Origin: Actinacidiphila sp. DG2A-62
GTDB taxonomy: Bacteria; Actinomycetota; Actinomycetes; Streptomycetales; Streptomycetaceae
Length of the DNA: 64,000 bases
Assembly (NCBI RefSeq): GCF_035825295.1
Contig: NZ_JAYMGI010000002.1
Span: 6,958,001-7,022,000, forward strand
Reading direction: 5' to 3'
Position 1 is the first letter of the stretch, and each line of letters begins with the position of its first letter. Position numbers and translations under genes: made by a program. Shown here piece after piece: positions 57,337 through 64,000 of the stretch. A model generated the notes under the pieces. It worked only from the letters and a program-made list of their open reading frames with translations. It made no database searches and was not told the DNA's origin.

Positions 57337-57542
57337 GTGGCGCCTCCAGACGGCGGTACGTGCGGGGTGCGGGAGGCCGACGCCTCCCGGGCGGCGAACC
57401 CCTCGGCCAGCAGGCCGAGGAACTTCAGCTGGAACGCGCGGTTGCAGGCGTGGCACTCCCACGCGCCGTGCCCCTGCTCGGAGGGGCGCAGGTCCTCGTC
57501 GCCGCAGTAGGGGCAGTGGAAGGGCGCGGCGCGCTCGGTCAC
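57333..57542 (-). CDS. Small four-cysteine protein of the sulfate-reduction operon
   Basis: 69 residues from GTG 57542, with 4-bp GTGA overlaps at both ends, to the sulfite reductase gene before it and cysH after it. HCPYCGDEDLRPSEQGHGAWECHACNRAFQLKF contains two CxxC pairs, a zinc-ribbon or rubredoxin-like site, followed by a short helix (LGLLAEGFAAREA). Tight coupling implies a part in sulfite or APS reduction, perhaps metal or electron handling. Not a characterised family as far as I can tell. Confidence 0.8.
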   Translation of the reverse strand: MTERAAPFHCPYCGDEDLRPSEQGHGAWECHACNRAFQLKFLGLLAEGFAAREASASRTPHVPPSGGAT

Positions 57543-59263
57543 GACAGCGCCTCCTCGGAGGCGCGGGCCGCCCACTGGGCGAACCGCTCGCCGTCGGTGC
57601 GCTCCTGCTGGAAGCGGCGCAGCACCCGCTCGACGTAGTCGGTGAGTTCGGCGGAGGTGACCTTCAGGCCGCGGACCTTGCGGCCGAAGCCGGCGTCCAG
57701 GCCCAGGCCGCCGCCCAGGTGCACCTGGAAGCCCTCGACCTGGTTGCCCTCGGCGTCGGTGACCAGTTGGCCCTTCAGACCGATGTCGGCGGTCTGGATG
57801 CGGGCGCAGGAGTTGGGGCAGCCGTTGACGTTGATGCCGATCGGCTCGTCGAACTCCGGCAGCCGTCGCTCCAGTTCGTCGATCAGTGCGGAGGCGCGGT
57901 CCTTCGTCTCCACGATCGCCAGCTTGCAGAACTCGATCCCGGTGCAGGCCAGGGTGCCGCGCCGGAAGGACGACGGCCGCACCCGCAGGTCCAGCGACTC
58001 CAGCGCGGCGGTGAGCGACTCCACCCGCTCGCCCGGCACGTCCAGCACCACCATCTTCTGGTCGGTGGTGGTGCGCAGCCGGTCCGAGCCGTGCTCGGCG
58101 GCGATCTCGGCGATCTTGGTGAGCGTGGCGCCGTCCACCCGGCCGACGCGCGGCGCGAAGCCGACGTAGAAGTTGCCGTCCTGCTGCCGGTGCACGCCGA
58201 TGTGGTCGCGCCAGACCTGCTGCGGCAGCCGCGGCGCGGGGCCGTCGACGAGCGGGCGCTTGAGGTACTCCTCCTCCAGCACCTGGCGGAACCGCTCGGG
58301 GCCCCAGTCGGCCATCAGGAACTTCAGCCGGGCGCGCGAACGCAGCCTGCGGTAGCCGTAGTCGCGGAAGATGCCGACCACCCCGGCCCACACCTCGGGC
58401 ACCTCGGCCAGCGGCACCCAGGCGCCGAGCCGCTCGCCGAGCCGCGGGTTGGTGGACAGCCCGCCGCCGACCCACAGGTCGAAGCCGGGGCCGTGCTCGG
58501 GGTGCTCGACGCCGACGAAGGACACGTCGTTGATCTCGTGCACCACGTCCATCAGCGGCGAGCCGGAGATGGCGGTCTTGAACTTCCGCGGCAGGTTGGA
58601 GAACTCCTTGCTGCCGATGTACCGGTCGTGGATCTGCTCGATCGCCCAGGTGCCGTCGATGATCTCGTCCTCGGCGATGCCGGCCACCGGCGAGCCGATG
58701 ATCACCCGGGGCACGTCGCCGCACGCCTCGGTGGTGGACAGGCCCACCGCCTCCAGCCGGCGCCAGATCTCGGGCACGTCCTCGATCCGGATCCAGTGCA
58801 GCTGGATGTTCTGCCGGTCGGTGATGTCCGCGGTGCCGCGGGCGAACTCCTGGGACACCTCGCCGATCACCCGCAGCTGGGCCACCGTCAGCCGGCCGCC
58901 GTCGATCCGGACCCGCATCATGAAGTAGCGGTCGTCCAGCTCCTCCGGCTCCAGCACCGCGGTGCGGCCGCCGTCGATCCCGGGGCGGCGCTGGGTGTAC
59001 AGGCCCCACCAGCGCATCCGGCCGCGCAGGTCGGCGCCGTCGATCGAGTCGAAGCCGCCGTGGGCGTAGATCGTCTCGATGCGTGTCCGCACATTGAGAC
59101 CGTCGTCGTCCTTCTTGGTCTGCTCGTTGCCGTTGAGCGGGGTGAAATGCCCTTTCGCCCACTGGCCCTCGCCGCGGTGGCGCCCGGACTTGCGGCGGCC
59201 CGCGGGCGCGGCGGCGCGTGCGGGCGCGGCCGGGGGCTGGGGGTGTTCGGGGCTGGCGGCCAT
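57539..59263 (-). CDS. sir: Ferredoxin-type sulfite reductase (nitrite/sulfite reductase family)
   Basis: 574 residues from ATG 59263, with GAAGGA upstream. Two ferredoxin-like/siroheme repeats: YFMMRVRIDGGRLTVAQLR, TDRQNIQLHWIRIED, then the cluster Cys in ACTGIEFCKLAI and NGCPNSCARIQ (C-x5-C and C-x3-C), which bind [4Fe-4S] and siroheme. Six-electron reduction of sulfite to sulfide. Position in a cysHCDN operon favours sulfite over nitrite. First main gene after the Cys leader peptide; 186 bp lies between. Confidence 0.93.
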   Translation of the reverse strand: MAASPEHPQPPAAPARAAAPAGRRKSGRHRGEGQWAKGHFTPLNGNEQTKKDDDGLNVRTRIETIYAHGGFDSIDGADLRGRMRWWGLYTQRRPGIDGGRTAVLEPEELDDRYFMMRVRIDGGRLTVAQLRVIGEVSQEFARGTADITDRQNIQLHWIRIEDVPEIWRRLEAVGLSTTEACGDVPRVIIGSPVAGIAEDEIIDGTWAIEQIHDRYIGSKEFSNLPRKFKTAISGSPLMDVVHEINDVSFVGVEHPEHGPGFDLWVGGGLSTNPRLGERLGAWVPLAEVPEVWAGVVGIFRDYGYRRLRSRARLKFLMADWGPERFRQVLEEEYLKRPLVDGPAPRLPQQVWRDHIGVHRQQDGNFYVGFAPRVGRVDGATLTKIAEIAAEHGSDRLRTTTDQKMVVLDVPGERVESLTAALESLDLRVRPSSFRRGTLACTGIEFCKLAIVETKDRASALIDELERRLPEFDEPIGINVNGCPNSCARIQTADIGLKGQLVTDAEGNQVEGFQVHLGGGLGLDAGFGRKVRGLKVTSAELTDYVERVLRRFQQERTDGERFAQWAARASEEALS

Positions 59264-59449
59264 GGCGTTGCGTCCTTCGGGCAGGCTTGACGAGCGGGTC
59301 GGAAAGGCGCGCGCCGGTCCCCTGACCTGGCCGGTCGGGCGCGACGCGGGCCGCTCGACGGGCGGCGGGCGTGGCGAGGCCCGCGCGTCCACGACGGCGG
59401 GGACGGCGCAGGAGTGACAGGGGTGACGCGTCAGGGGCGCCGGGTGCGG

Positions 59450-59533
59450 TCAGCCCGCCGGACAGATGGCGCTGGACACGCGGCAGAAGTCGACGTGCGG
59501 CCGACCTACCAAGGCGATTCCCGTGCGCGACAT
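59450..59533 (-). CDS. Cysteine leader peptide upstream of the sulfate operon
   Basis: 27 residues: ATG 59533, MSRTGIALVGRPHVDFC, RVSSAICPAG, TGA ending at 59450. The pattern GRPHVDFCRVSSAIC is the conserved streptomycete putative leader peptide found before cys/sulfur genes. Cys codons at 17 and 24 would make ribosome speed a sensor of Cys-tRNA, controlling the downstream sulfite reductase gene by attenuation or ribosome stalling. No ribosome site, so possibly leaderless. Confidence 0.85.
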   Translation of the reverse strand: MSRTGIALVGRPHVDFCRVSSAICPAG

Positions 59534-59564
59534 GACGAAAGCGTGGCACGCCGGTCTCCGGAGC

Positions 59565-59589
59565 GTCCACCGACATCCGCTATGTGGAC
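59565..59589 (-). promoter_or_regulatory. Candidate operator/promoter region of the sulfur operon
   Basis: GTCCAC-N13-GTGGAC dyad inside the 69-bp gap between the GNAT gene and the leader peptide. It is embedded in an AT-rich stretch (59580-59605), with a TTGACG -35-like hexamer on the minus strand (59588-59593). Confidence 0.4.
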
Positions 59590-59602
59590 GTCAATATCCC
59601 AT

Positions 59603-60154
59603 TTAGTGAGACGATGTGGTCCGGGTCACCCTGAAGCCGCGGCGCTCGTAGTTGGCCAGCGCGTACGGGCCGTCCAGCGAGCAGGTGTGCACCCACACCC
59701 GGGCGGTCGGCTCCCGGCCCGGCCACCGCGCGGCCAGGTCCCAGGCCCGCGCGGCGCCGTAGGACAGCAGGTGGCCGCCGATGCCCCGGCCGCGGAAGTC
59801 CGGCAGCAGCCCGAAGTACACGATCTCCACCGCGCCGTCGTCCTGCGCCTCCAGCTCCACGTACCCCGCGGGCGTGCCGCGTTCGTACGCCACCCATGTC
59901 TCGCAGCCGGGCCGCTCCAGATACGCCGCCCAGCGCTCGGGCGGCCACTCCAGCCGGTCCGTCCACGACACGTCGCCGCCCACCGCCGTATACAGGAACC
60001 GGCTGAACGGCGCGGAGGGTATCTCGGCCCGCACCACCGACACGCCGGCGCCCGAGGCAGGCGCGGCGGCCGGCCGCAGCTCGGCCGCGGCGGTCATCTC
60101 CAGATACCACGTGGTCACGGGCGTGGTCCCGGGCTCGGTGGGCGTCGCCGTCAT
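59603..60154 (-). CDS. GNAT family N-acetyltransferase
   Basis: 183 residues from ATG 60154 (MTATPTEPGTTPVTTWYLEM); GTG 60163 is also possible. Acetyl-CoA binding motif VEIVYFGLLPDFRGRGIGGHLLSYGAARAW (R-x-x-G-x-G), with WVAYERGTPAGYVELE before it and CSLDGPYALANYERRGF after it. Substrate unknown. It immediately precedes the sulfur operon on the same strand but is separated from it by the leader region; I see no functional link. Confidence 0.88.
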   Translation of the reverse strand: MTATPTEPGTTPVTTWYLEMTAAAELRPAAAPASGAGVSVVRAEIPSAPFSRFLYTAVGGDVSWTDRLEWPPERWAAYLERPGCETWVAYERGTPAGYVELEAQDDGAVEIVYFGLLPDFRGRGIGGHLLSYGAARAWDLAARWPGREPTARVWVHTCSLDGPYALANYERRGFRVTRTTSSH

Positions 60155-60247
60155 ACCGGCCACTGTACGGGCGGGGTGTGACAGCCCGGCCCGGGGCGGC
60201 GGGGCCGGCTGCCGTGACGTTTCCGCACAGCTCAGGGGCCGCGGACG

Positions 60248-61501
60248 TCAAGGCGCCAGCCGCGCCGCCAGCACCGCGGGGGCCACCGAGTGGGGGAGCA
60301 GGTCGTGCGCGCGGGTCGGCCGCAGCAGGCTCACGTCCACGCCGTCGGCGAAACGATACGGCCGGTGGGCCAGCACCCCGCCGAGGTTGCGCCGCAGCCG
60401 GGACATCTCCGCCCGCACGGTGACCGTACGGCTCGGGTCGCCGAACAGGTCCGCCGCCAGCTCGGCCGCGCTGCGCCCCGAGCGCCGCGCCGCCAGCACG
60501 AACAGCAGCTCGGCGTGGCGCGGACTCAGCCGCTGCGACCAACTCCCCGCCGCGCCGCTCACCGTCACCGTCGCGGCCCCCGGCCGGCTCACATCGAGCA
60601 GCACCCGGCTCGGCGCGGGCAGCCCGTCCTGCGGGGCGACCCGCACCAGCCAGCCGCCGGGCAGCGGTTCCAGGGTGCAGCGGCCCAGCGACGGCAGCCA
60701 GGTCTGCCCGGCCCGGGCCGGCGCCGGCAGCGCCACCCGGTCGACCGGCGCGAGCCCGGTGACCGCGGCCGTCCAGCCGTTGGGGTCGACGGCCAGCGCC
60801 CGGCCGCCGATCCGGGCCAGGATCGGCGCGGCGATCGCCCGCAGCCGCTCCACCGCCGCCCAGTGCGCCGCCCGCAGCTCCGCCTCGGCGACCCGCGCCA
60901 CCGCGGTCACCAGGGACAGCGTCGACGGATGCAGGTTCGCCGCCGGACCGCTGACGTCCACCACGCCGATCAGCCGCCCGTCGCGCGGGTCGTGCAGCGG
61001 GGCCGCGGCGCAGGTCCACGGGTGGTGCAGGCGGACGAAGTGCTCGGTGGAGTGCACCTGGAGGGGCGCGCGGGTGATCAGCGCGGTGCCGATCGCGTTG
61101 GTGCCGACCGATTCCTCCGCCCAGGACGCGCCCTCCGCGAAGCCCAGCCGGTCCGCGCTCCTGCGCACCGCGAGGCTGCCGTCGCGCCACAGCACCCGGC
61201 CCTCGGCGTCGGTGACGACCATCAGGTGCAGCGCCGCGTCCGCGATCGGCACCAGGCCCTCGCGCAGCGCCGGCAGCACCGTGCGGATCGGCCCCGCGCC
61301 GCGGCGGTACTCGATCTCGTCGGTGCTCAGCGGCTCGGTGCCGCGGCCCGACTCCGGGTCCACGCCGAGCCGCAGCGCCCGCGACCACGACTCGGAGATC
61401 ACCGCGCGGGCCGAGCCGTGCGGCGCGTCCCCGGCCGGTGCGGCCTCCTGGGCGGCGACGTCCCTCGCGGGCACCGCCGGTCCGACTGGTGGTTGAGCCA
61501 C
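60248..61501 (-). CDS. GAF-domain transcriptional regulator
   Basis: 417 residues from GTG 61501, which has GGAGGG just upstream; GTG 61531 would add ten residues. Sensory half: VISESWSRALRLGVDPESG and GFAEGASWAEESVGTNAIGTALITRAPLQVHSTEHFV, a GAF domain of the AcoR/NifA-associated type. C-terminal half: SPRHAELLFVLAARRSGRSAAELAADLFGDPSRTVTVRAEMSRLRRNLGG, a helix-turn-helix of the winged OmpR/SARP-like kind. No AAA domain, so not an enhancer-binding protein. Ligand and targets unknown. Confidence 0.85.
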   Translation of the reverse strand: MAQPPVGPAVPARDVAAQEAAPAGDAPHGSARAVISESWSRALRLGVDPESGRGTEPLSTDEIEYRRGAGPIRTVLPALREGLVPIADAALHLMVVTDAEGRVLWRDGSLAVRRSADRLGFAEGASWAEESVGTNAIGTALITRAPLQVHSTEHFVRLHHPWTCAAAPLHDPRDGRLIGVVDVSGPAANLHPSTLSLVTAVARVAEAELRAAHWAAVERLRAIAAPILARIGGRALAVDPNGWTAAVTGLAPVDRVALPAPARAGQTWLPSLGRCTLEPLPGGWLVRVAPQDGLPAPSRVLLDVSRPGAATVTVSGAAGSWSQRLSPRHAELLFVLAARRSGRSAAELAADLFGDPSRTVTVRAEMSRLRRNLGGVLAHRPYRFADGVDVSLLRPTRAHDLLPHSVAPAVLAARLAP

Positions 61502-61636
61502 GTCCCTCCCGCTCTGTCCGCGTCGTGCCACGGTCCCATGCTGCCCCTCGGGCCCCGCCGGGCGCAGCGCAATCGGTCATCACCGCCGCGGCGGGTGGCT
61601 GCTGTCACCCGGGCGGTGAGCTGCGCCCCGCCGCGC

Positions 61637-61654
61637 GTTGCAACCGGCTGCAAC
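61637..61654. promoter_or_regulatory. Palindromic candidate operator upstream of the GAF regulator
   Basis: GTTGCA-N6-TGCAAC perfect dyad, about 135 bp before the regulator start. A second palindrome, GTGACG-N3-CGTCAC, follows at 61684-61698. Confidence 0.5.
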
Positions 61655-61698
61655 CCTTGCGGCGCGCGCGCCCTGGACCGAGAGTGACGCCGCGTCAC

Positions 61699-61734
61699 CG
61701 AAAACGGCGCCGAGTCGGCGCGGCGCCGTTTTCG
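61699..61734. terminator. Strong A/T-flanked stem-loop terminator
   Basis: Perfect 13-bp stem (61699-61711 / 61722-61734) with a 10-nt loop. The GC core is flanked by A4 on one side and T4 on the other, so it can act on both strands. It lies directly beside the insertion sequence and would be the terminator of the acyl-CoA dehydrogenase gene before insertion. Confidence 0.75.
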
Positions 61735-61736
61735 TT

Positions 61737-61739
61737 TTA
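61737..61739. other. Left copy of 3-bp target duplication (TTA)
   Basis: Matches TTA at 63139-63141 beyond the right terminal repeat; a 3-bp TNA duplication is expected of the IS1031 subgroup of the IS5 family. Confidence 0.75.
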
Positions 61740-61756
61740 GACTTCGTTTCTTATGG
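61740..61756 (+). repeat. Left terminal inverted repeat
   Basis: 17 bp, one mismatch to the right repeat at 63122-63138; its last bases include the first ATG of the transposase. Confidence 0.85.
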
Positions 61757-62612
61757 CGCGATCGTTCGTTGTTCCGTGCATGACGGATCTGGTTGAGCGG
61801 TTGGTGCCGGACGAGTTGTGGGTGTTGTTCCGGCGGGTGGTGCCACCGACTGAGGTGATACGTCCGCAGGGCGGCGGCCGACGCCGGGCTGGTGACCGCG
61901 AGGCTCTGGCTGCGATCATCTTCGTGGCGACGTCGGGCTGCACGTGGCGGCAGTTGCCGCCGGTGTTCGGGCCGGCCTGGCAGACGGTCTACCAGCGGTT
62001 CGCCCAGTGGAGCCGGGAGCGGGTCTGGGCGCGGTTGTATCGCGTGATCCTCGACGAGCTCGGGGCGCGGGGCGAGTTGGACTGGTCGCGGTGCGCTATC
62101 GACTCGGTCAGTCTGCGGGCGACAAAAGGGGGCCTTTGACGGGACCGAATCCGACCGACCGCGGCAAACTCGGATCGAAGATCCACCTGATCACCGACCG
62201 GAACGGGCTGCCCCTGTCCCTGGGGATTTCCGGCGCGAACATGCACGACAGCCAGGGCCTGGAGCCGCTCGTGCGAGGCATCACGCCCATCCGCTCCCGC
62301 TGCGGGCCCCGGCGACGGAAGCCGGCGAAACTGCACGCCGACAAGGGCTACGACTACGACCACCTGCGCCGATGGCTCCGCGAGCGCGGCATCCGCCCCC
62401 GCATCGCCCGCAAAGGCATCGAGTCCTCACAACGGCTGGGCCGACACCGCTGGGTCGTGGAGAGAACCGTCTCCTGGCTGGCCGGCTGCCGACGGCTCCA
62501 CCGCCGCTACGAACGCAAGGCCGAGCACTTCCTCGCCTTCGTCGGCATAGCCGCAATCCTCATCGGCCACCGCCGACTCGCCCGCCTAGATGCGCAAGGG
62601 CATTCAGTGTGA
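61753..62612 (+). CDS. IS5-family transposase made by -1 programmed frameshift
   Basis: Frame A (61753-62139; ATG 61780, MTDLVERLVPDELW, is an alternative start) ends SVSLRATKGGL. Frame B continues from about 62130 as GPLTGPNPTDRGKLGSKIHLITDRNGLPLS to the stop at 62612. The join lies at the slippery heptamer A_AAA_GGG (62124-62130) in the correct phase for a -1 shift, giving about 286 residues. DDE features: WTRQLPP-like GCTWRQLPPVFGPAWQTVYQRF domain, first Asp in RCAIDSVSLRA, second in LHADKGYDYDHLR, and Glu in RWVVERTVSWL. Unlike the other frame breaks in the window, this one has a canonical signal. Confidence 0.9.
62124..62130 (+). other. -1 ribosomal frameshift site A_AAA_GGG
   Basis: X_XXY_YYZ heptamer in phase with transposase frame A (codons ACA AAA GGG), followed by the frame-A stop at 62137-62139. 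Confidence 0.85.
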
Positions 62613-63125
62613 GGTTCCAACGCTGCTGGTGCAGACACGCAAGGGCGCGATCTCAGGCTCCGTCATGACCTGCTCCAAGTGGCCGTCCGCCTCGTCCAGC
62701 TCCGGCCAGGCGACGACCCCTGGCATGTTGTCGGCCAGGAAACCCTCCACGATCGGACCAAGTTGGTCGGCAACCCTGTAGGTGCCGTCGAACGGCAACT
62801 CCTCCGGAGGAACGGAGCCGGTCGAGCACCGGAGCTGCCCGGCCTGCCCGTCGTGCCACACATAGAACGTCGCCACTCCGGAGAAGCCCAGCTCGCGAAT
62901 GCGTTCCCGGATGCCGGCAGCAGTCTGTTCGAAGGCAGCGACCACCTCGGCAGCGGACAACGGCCGCCCGTCCTCGTCACCTGCACCCAGCGACCAGGTG
63001 TTCGTCTCCCACTCCACCCGCCGGTTACCCGGCTCCAATGCAAGCGGCTCTTCGGCCACCTCAGCGATCCATGTCAACAGCACTGAAAGCAGTATCCCCG
63101 CCTGGAAGGGGGTGGGGCCGACCAT
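62604..63125 (-). CDS. Passenger gene of the insertion sequence, unrecognised protein
   Basis: 173 residues from ATG 63125, which lies inside the right terminal repeat. A start at GTG 63083 (159 residues, MLLTWIAEVAEEPLALEPG) looks more natural. Hydrophilic alpha/beta protein: RVEWETNTWSLG, AAEVVAAFEQTAAGIRERIRELG, ATFYVWHDGQAGQLRCSTGSVPPEELPF, IVEGFLADNMPGVVAWPELDE. No membrane segment, no transposition or resistance motif. It resembles small conserved actinobacterial proteins of unknown (possibly immunity-like) role; that is only an impression. Codon use is normal for the host. Confidence 0.75.
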   Translation of the reverse strand: MVGPTPFQAGILLSVLLTWIAEVAEEPLALEPGNRRVEWETNTWSLGAGDEDGRPLSAAEVVAAFEQTAAGIRERIRELGFSGVATFYVWHDGQAGQLRCSTGSVPPEELPFDGTYRVADQLGPIVEGFLADNMPGVVAWPELDEADGHLEQVMTEPEIAPLRVCTSSVGTSH

Positions 63126-63138
63126 AAGAAACGATGTC
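63122..63138 (-). repeat. Right terminal inverted repeat
   Basis: 17 bp, complement matches the left repeat 16 of 17; followed by TTA (63139-63141). Confidence 0.85.
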
Positions 63139-63201
63139 TTATTGCCGGCGTCTCGCCTCCGGGCCCTCAGCCCCGGTGTTCGTCGTGTCCTCGCCCCTCG
63201 G

Positions 63202-64000
63202 TTACTCCGCCTCCACCGGGGCGGCCCGGCGGACGATCGCGGCGTGGTCGAGGCCGGCCGGGAGGGTGCCGAAGGCGGCTCCCCAGTCGCCGCCGAGGCG
63301 CGAGGCGCAGAAGGCGTCGGCGACCGCGGGCGGGGCGTGGCGTACCAGCAGGGAGCCCTGCAGGACCAGGGCCATTTGCTCGACCACCCGGCGTGCGCGG
63401 GCCTCGATGCCCTCCAGGTCGGCGAGGTCGGCGAACAGGTCCTTGACCGCCGCGTCCAGCCGGTGGTCCGCGCCGCGCGCCAGGCCGATCTCGGTGAGGA
63501 ACGCGTCCAGCGCCCGCGGCTCGCGCTGGAGCACCCGCAGCACGTCCAGCGCCTGGACGTTGCCCGAGCCCTCCCACACCGAGTTCAGCGGCGACTCGCG
63601 GAAGATCCGCGGCATCCCGGACTCCTCCACGTACCCGTTGCCGCCCAGGCACTCCAGCGCCTCGGCCGCCACCGCGGGACACCGCTTGGTCACCCAGTAC
63701 TTGGTGACCGCGACGCCGAGCCGGCGCAGCGCCCGCTCCTGCTCGGTGTCCGCGTCGTACGCCGCGGCCATCCGCAGCGCCGTGGTGGTGGCCGCCTCGG
63801 ACTCCAGGGCCAGGTCCGCCAGGACGTTGCGCATCAGCGGCTTGTCGACCAGCGGCCCGCCGAACGCCTGCCGGTACGTCGCGTGGTGGACCGCCTGCGC
63901 CACCGCCTGCCGCATCAGCGCCGCCGAGCCGAGCGCGCAGTCCAGCCGGGTCGCGGCCACCATGCCGATGATCGTGGCGACGCCGCGGCCCTCCTCGCCG
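63202..64000 (-). CDS. Acyl-CoA dehydrogenase, AidB-like (5' end outside window)
   Basis: C-terminal 265 or so residues; the frame runs off the window end (GEEGRGVATIIGMVAATRLDC is still open at 64000). Motifs: RLDCALGSAALMRQAVAQAVHHATYRQAFGGPL, AVTKYWVTKRCP, and ECLGGNGYVEESGMPRIFRESPLNSVWEGSGNVQALDVLR. The R-x-x-P-x-x-x-VWEGSGN stretch is typical of AidB/FadE acyl-CoA dehydrogenases, FAD enzymes of fatty-acid or alkylation-damage metabolism. The insertion sequence begins 63 bp downstream and separates the gene from its likely terminator at 61699-61734. Confidence 0.92.
   Translation of the reverse strand, partial: GEEGRGVATIIGMVAATRLDCALGSAALMRQAVAQAVHHATYRQAFGGPLVDKPLMRNVLADLALESEAATTTALRMAAAYDADTEQERALRRLGVAVTKYWVTKRCPAVAAEALECLGGNGYVEESGMPRIFRESPLNSVWEGSGNVQALDVLRVLQREPRALDAFLTEIGLARGADHRLDAAVKDLFADLADLEGIEARARRVVEQMALVLQGSLLVRHAPPAVADAFCASRLGGDWGAAFGTLPAGLDHAAIVRRAAPVEAE

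Larger units (their letters stand above)
61740..63138 (+). mobile_element. IS5-family insertion sequence carrying a passenger gene
   Basis: 1399 bp bounded by terminal inverted repeats at 61740-61756 (GACTTCGTTTCTTATGG) and 63122-63138 (complement of GACATCGTTTCTTATGG), 16 of 17 matching, with TTA duplicated on each side. It contains a frameshifted two-frame DDE transposase and, convergent to it, a complete unrelated gene that ends 9 bp inside the transposase frame. No second copy of the repeat is visible near 62612, where an ordinary IS5 element would end. Both terminal repeats include an ATG that opens the respective gene. Confidence 0.85.

Noticed and set aside
61637..61753. An aldehyde dehydrogenase operon displaced from the GAF regulator by the insertion.
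   Set aside because: After removing the element, the neighbour is the acyl-CoA dehydrogenase on the same strand, so nothing in the window supports a lost divergent target.
62570..62660. An internal right end of the insertion sequence just after the transposase stop.
   Set aside because: No match to the 17-bp terminal repeat was found there; only a 9-bp CGCAAGGGC direct repeat (62593-62601, 62638-62646) is present.

Overview
The window is very GC-rich actinobacterial chromosome. The gene families (HemQ, a DUF5753/DUF397 pair, a SAV2148-type HEPN protein, DUF3000, DUF4349, a Cys-leader peptide, and many GTG starts with 4-bp GTGA/ATGA overlaps) point to Streptomyces or a close Streptomycetaceae relative. 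It reads as core chromosome. I see no biosynthetic cluster, CRISPR array, rRNA or tRNA gene.

Layout. 1-3.5 kb: a secreted cell-wall hydrolase (cut by the window edge), an SPFH protein and a GNAT enzyme. 3.7-10.4 kb, minus strand: fatty-acid beta-oxidation (fadB-fadA), RNase D, an orphan LuxR regulator and DUF3000. 10.7-17.1 kb: heme genes hemE, hemG and hemQ, interrupted by a DUF4349 lipoprotein, a decayed hemG/hemE scar and a DUF5753-DUF397 pair. 17.3-21.9 kb: Pth2-like hydrolase, a fused ABC ATPase-permease with a repeat-filled linker, and an aldo/keto reductase. 22.1-29.8 kb: an acetate module made of a LytS/LytTR two-component pair, a small membrane protein, an ActP-type symporter, a SatP-type channel and acetyl-CoA synthetase. 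29.9-34.7 kb: msrB, murC, two conserved proteins and zapE. 34.8-41.8 kb: treZ, treY and glgX. 42-50 kb: HEPN protein, exonuclease, phosphotransferase, MMPL transporter, acyltransferase. 49.6-59.5 kb, minus strand: sulfur assimilation, running leader peptide, sulfite reductase, CxxC protein, cysH, cysC, cysD, cysN, then ssuABC and a sirohydrochlorin chelatase. 59.6-64 kb: GNAT, a GAF regulator, a complete insertion sequence and a partial acyl-CoA dehydrogenase.

Main observations. (1) An insertion sequence at 61740-63138 has 17-bp terminal inverted repeats (one mismatch) and a TTA target duplication. It encodes an IS5-type transposase across a canonical A_AAA_GGG -1 frameshift site and also encloses a complete unrelated passenger gene. 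(2) Between hemE and hemG lies a decayed hemG-5'/hemE-3' chimera, as expected from an old tandem duplication that later collapsed. (3) At least eight otherwise normal genes, including hemE and acs, each lack exactly one base, mostly in or near G/C runs. This is more likely sequencing error than decay. (4) A 27-codon cysteine leader peptide precedes the sulfur operon. (5) The end of the DUF3000 gene, with its stop codon, is tandemly duplicated.
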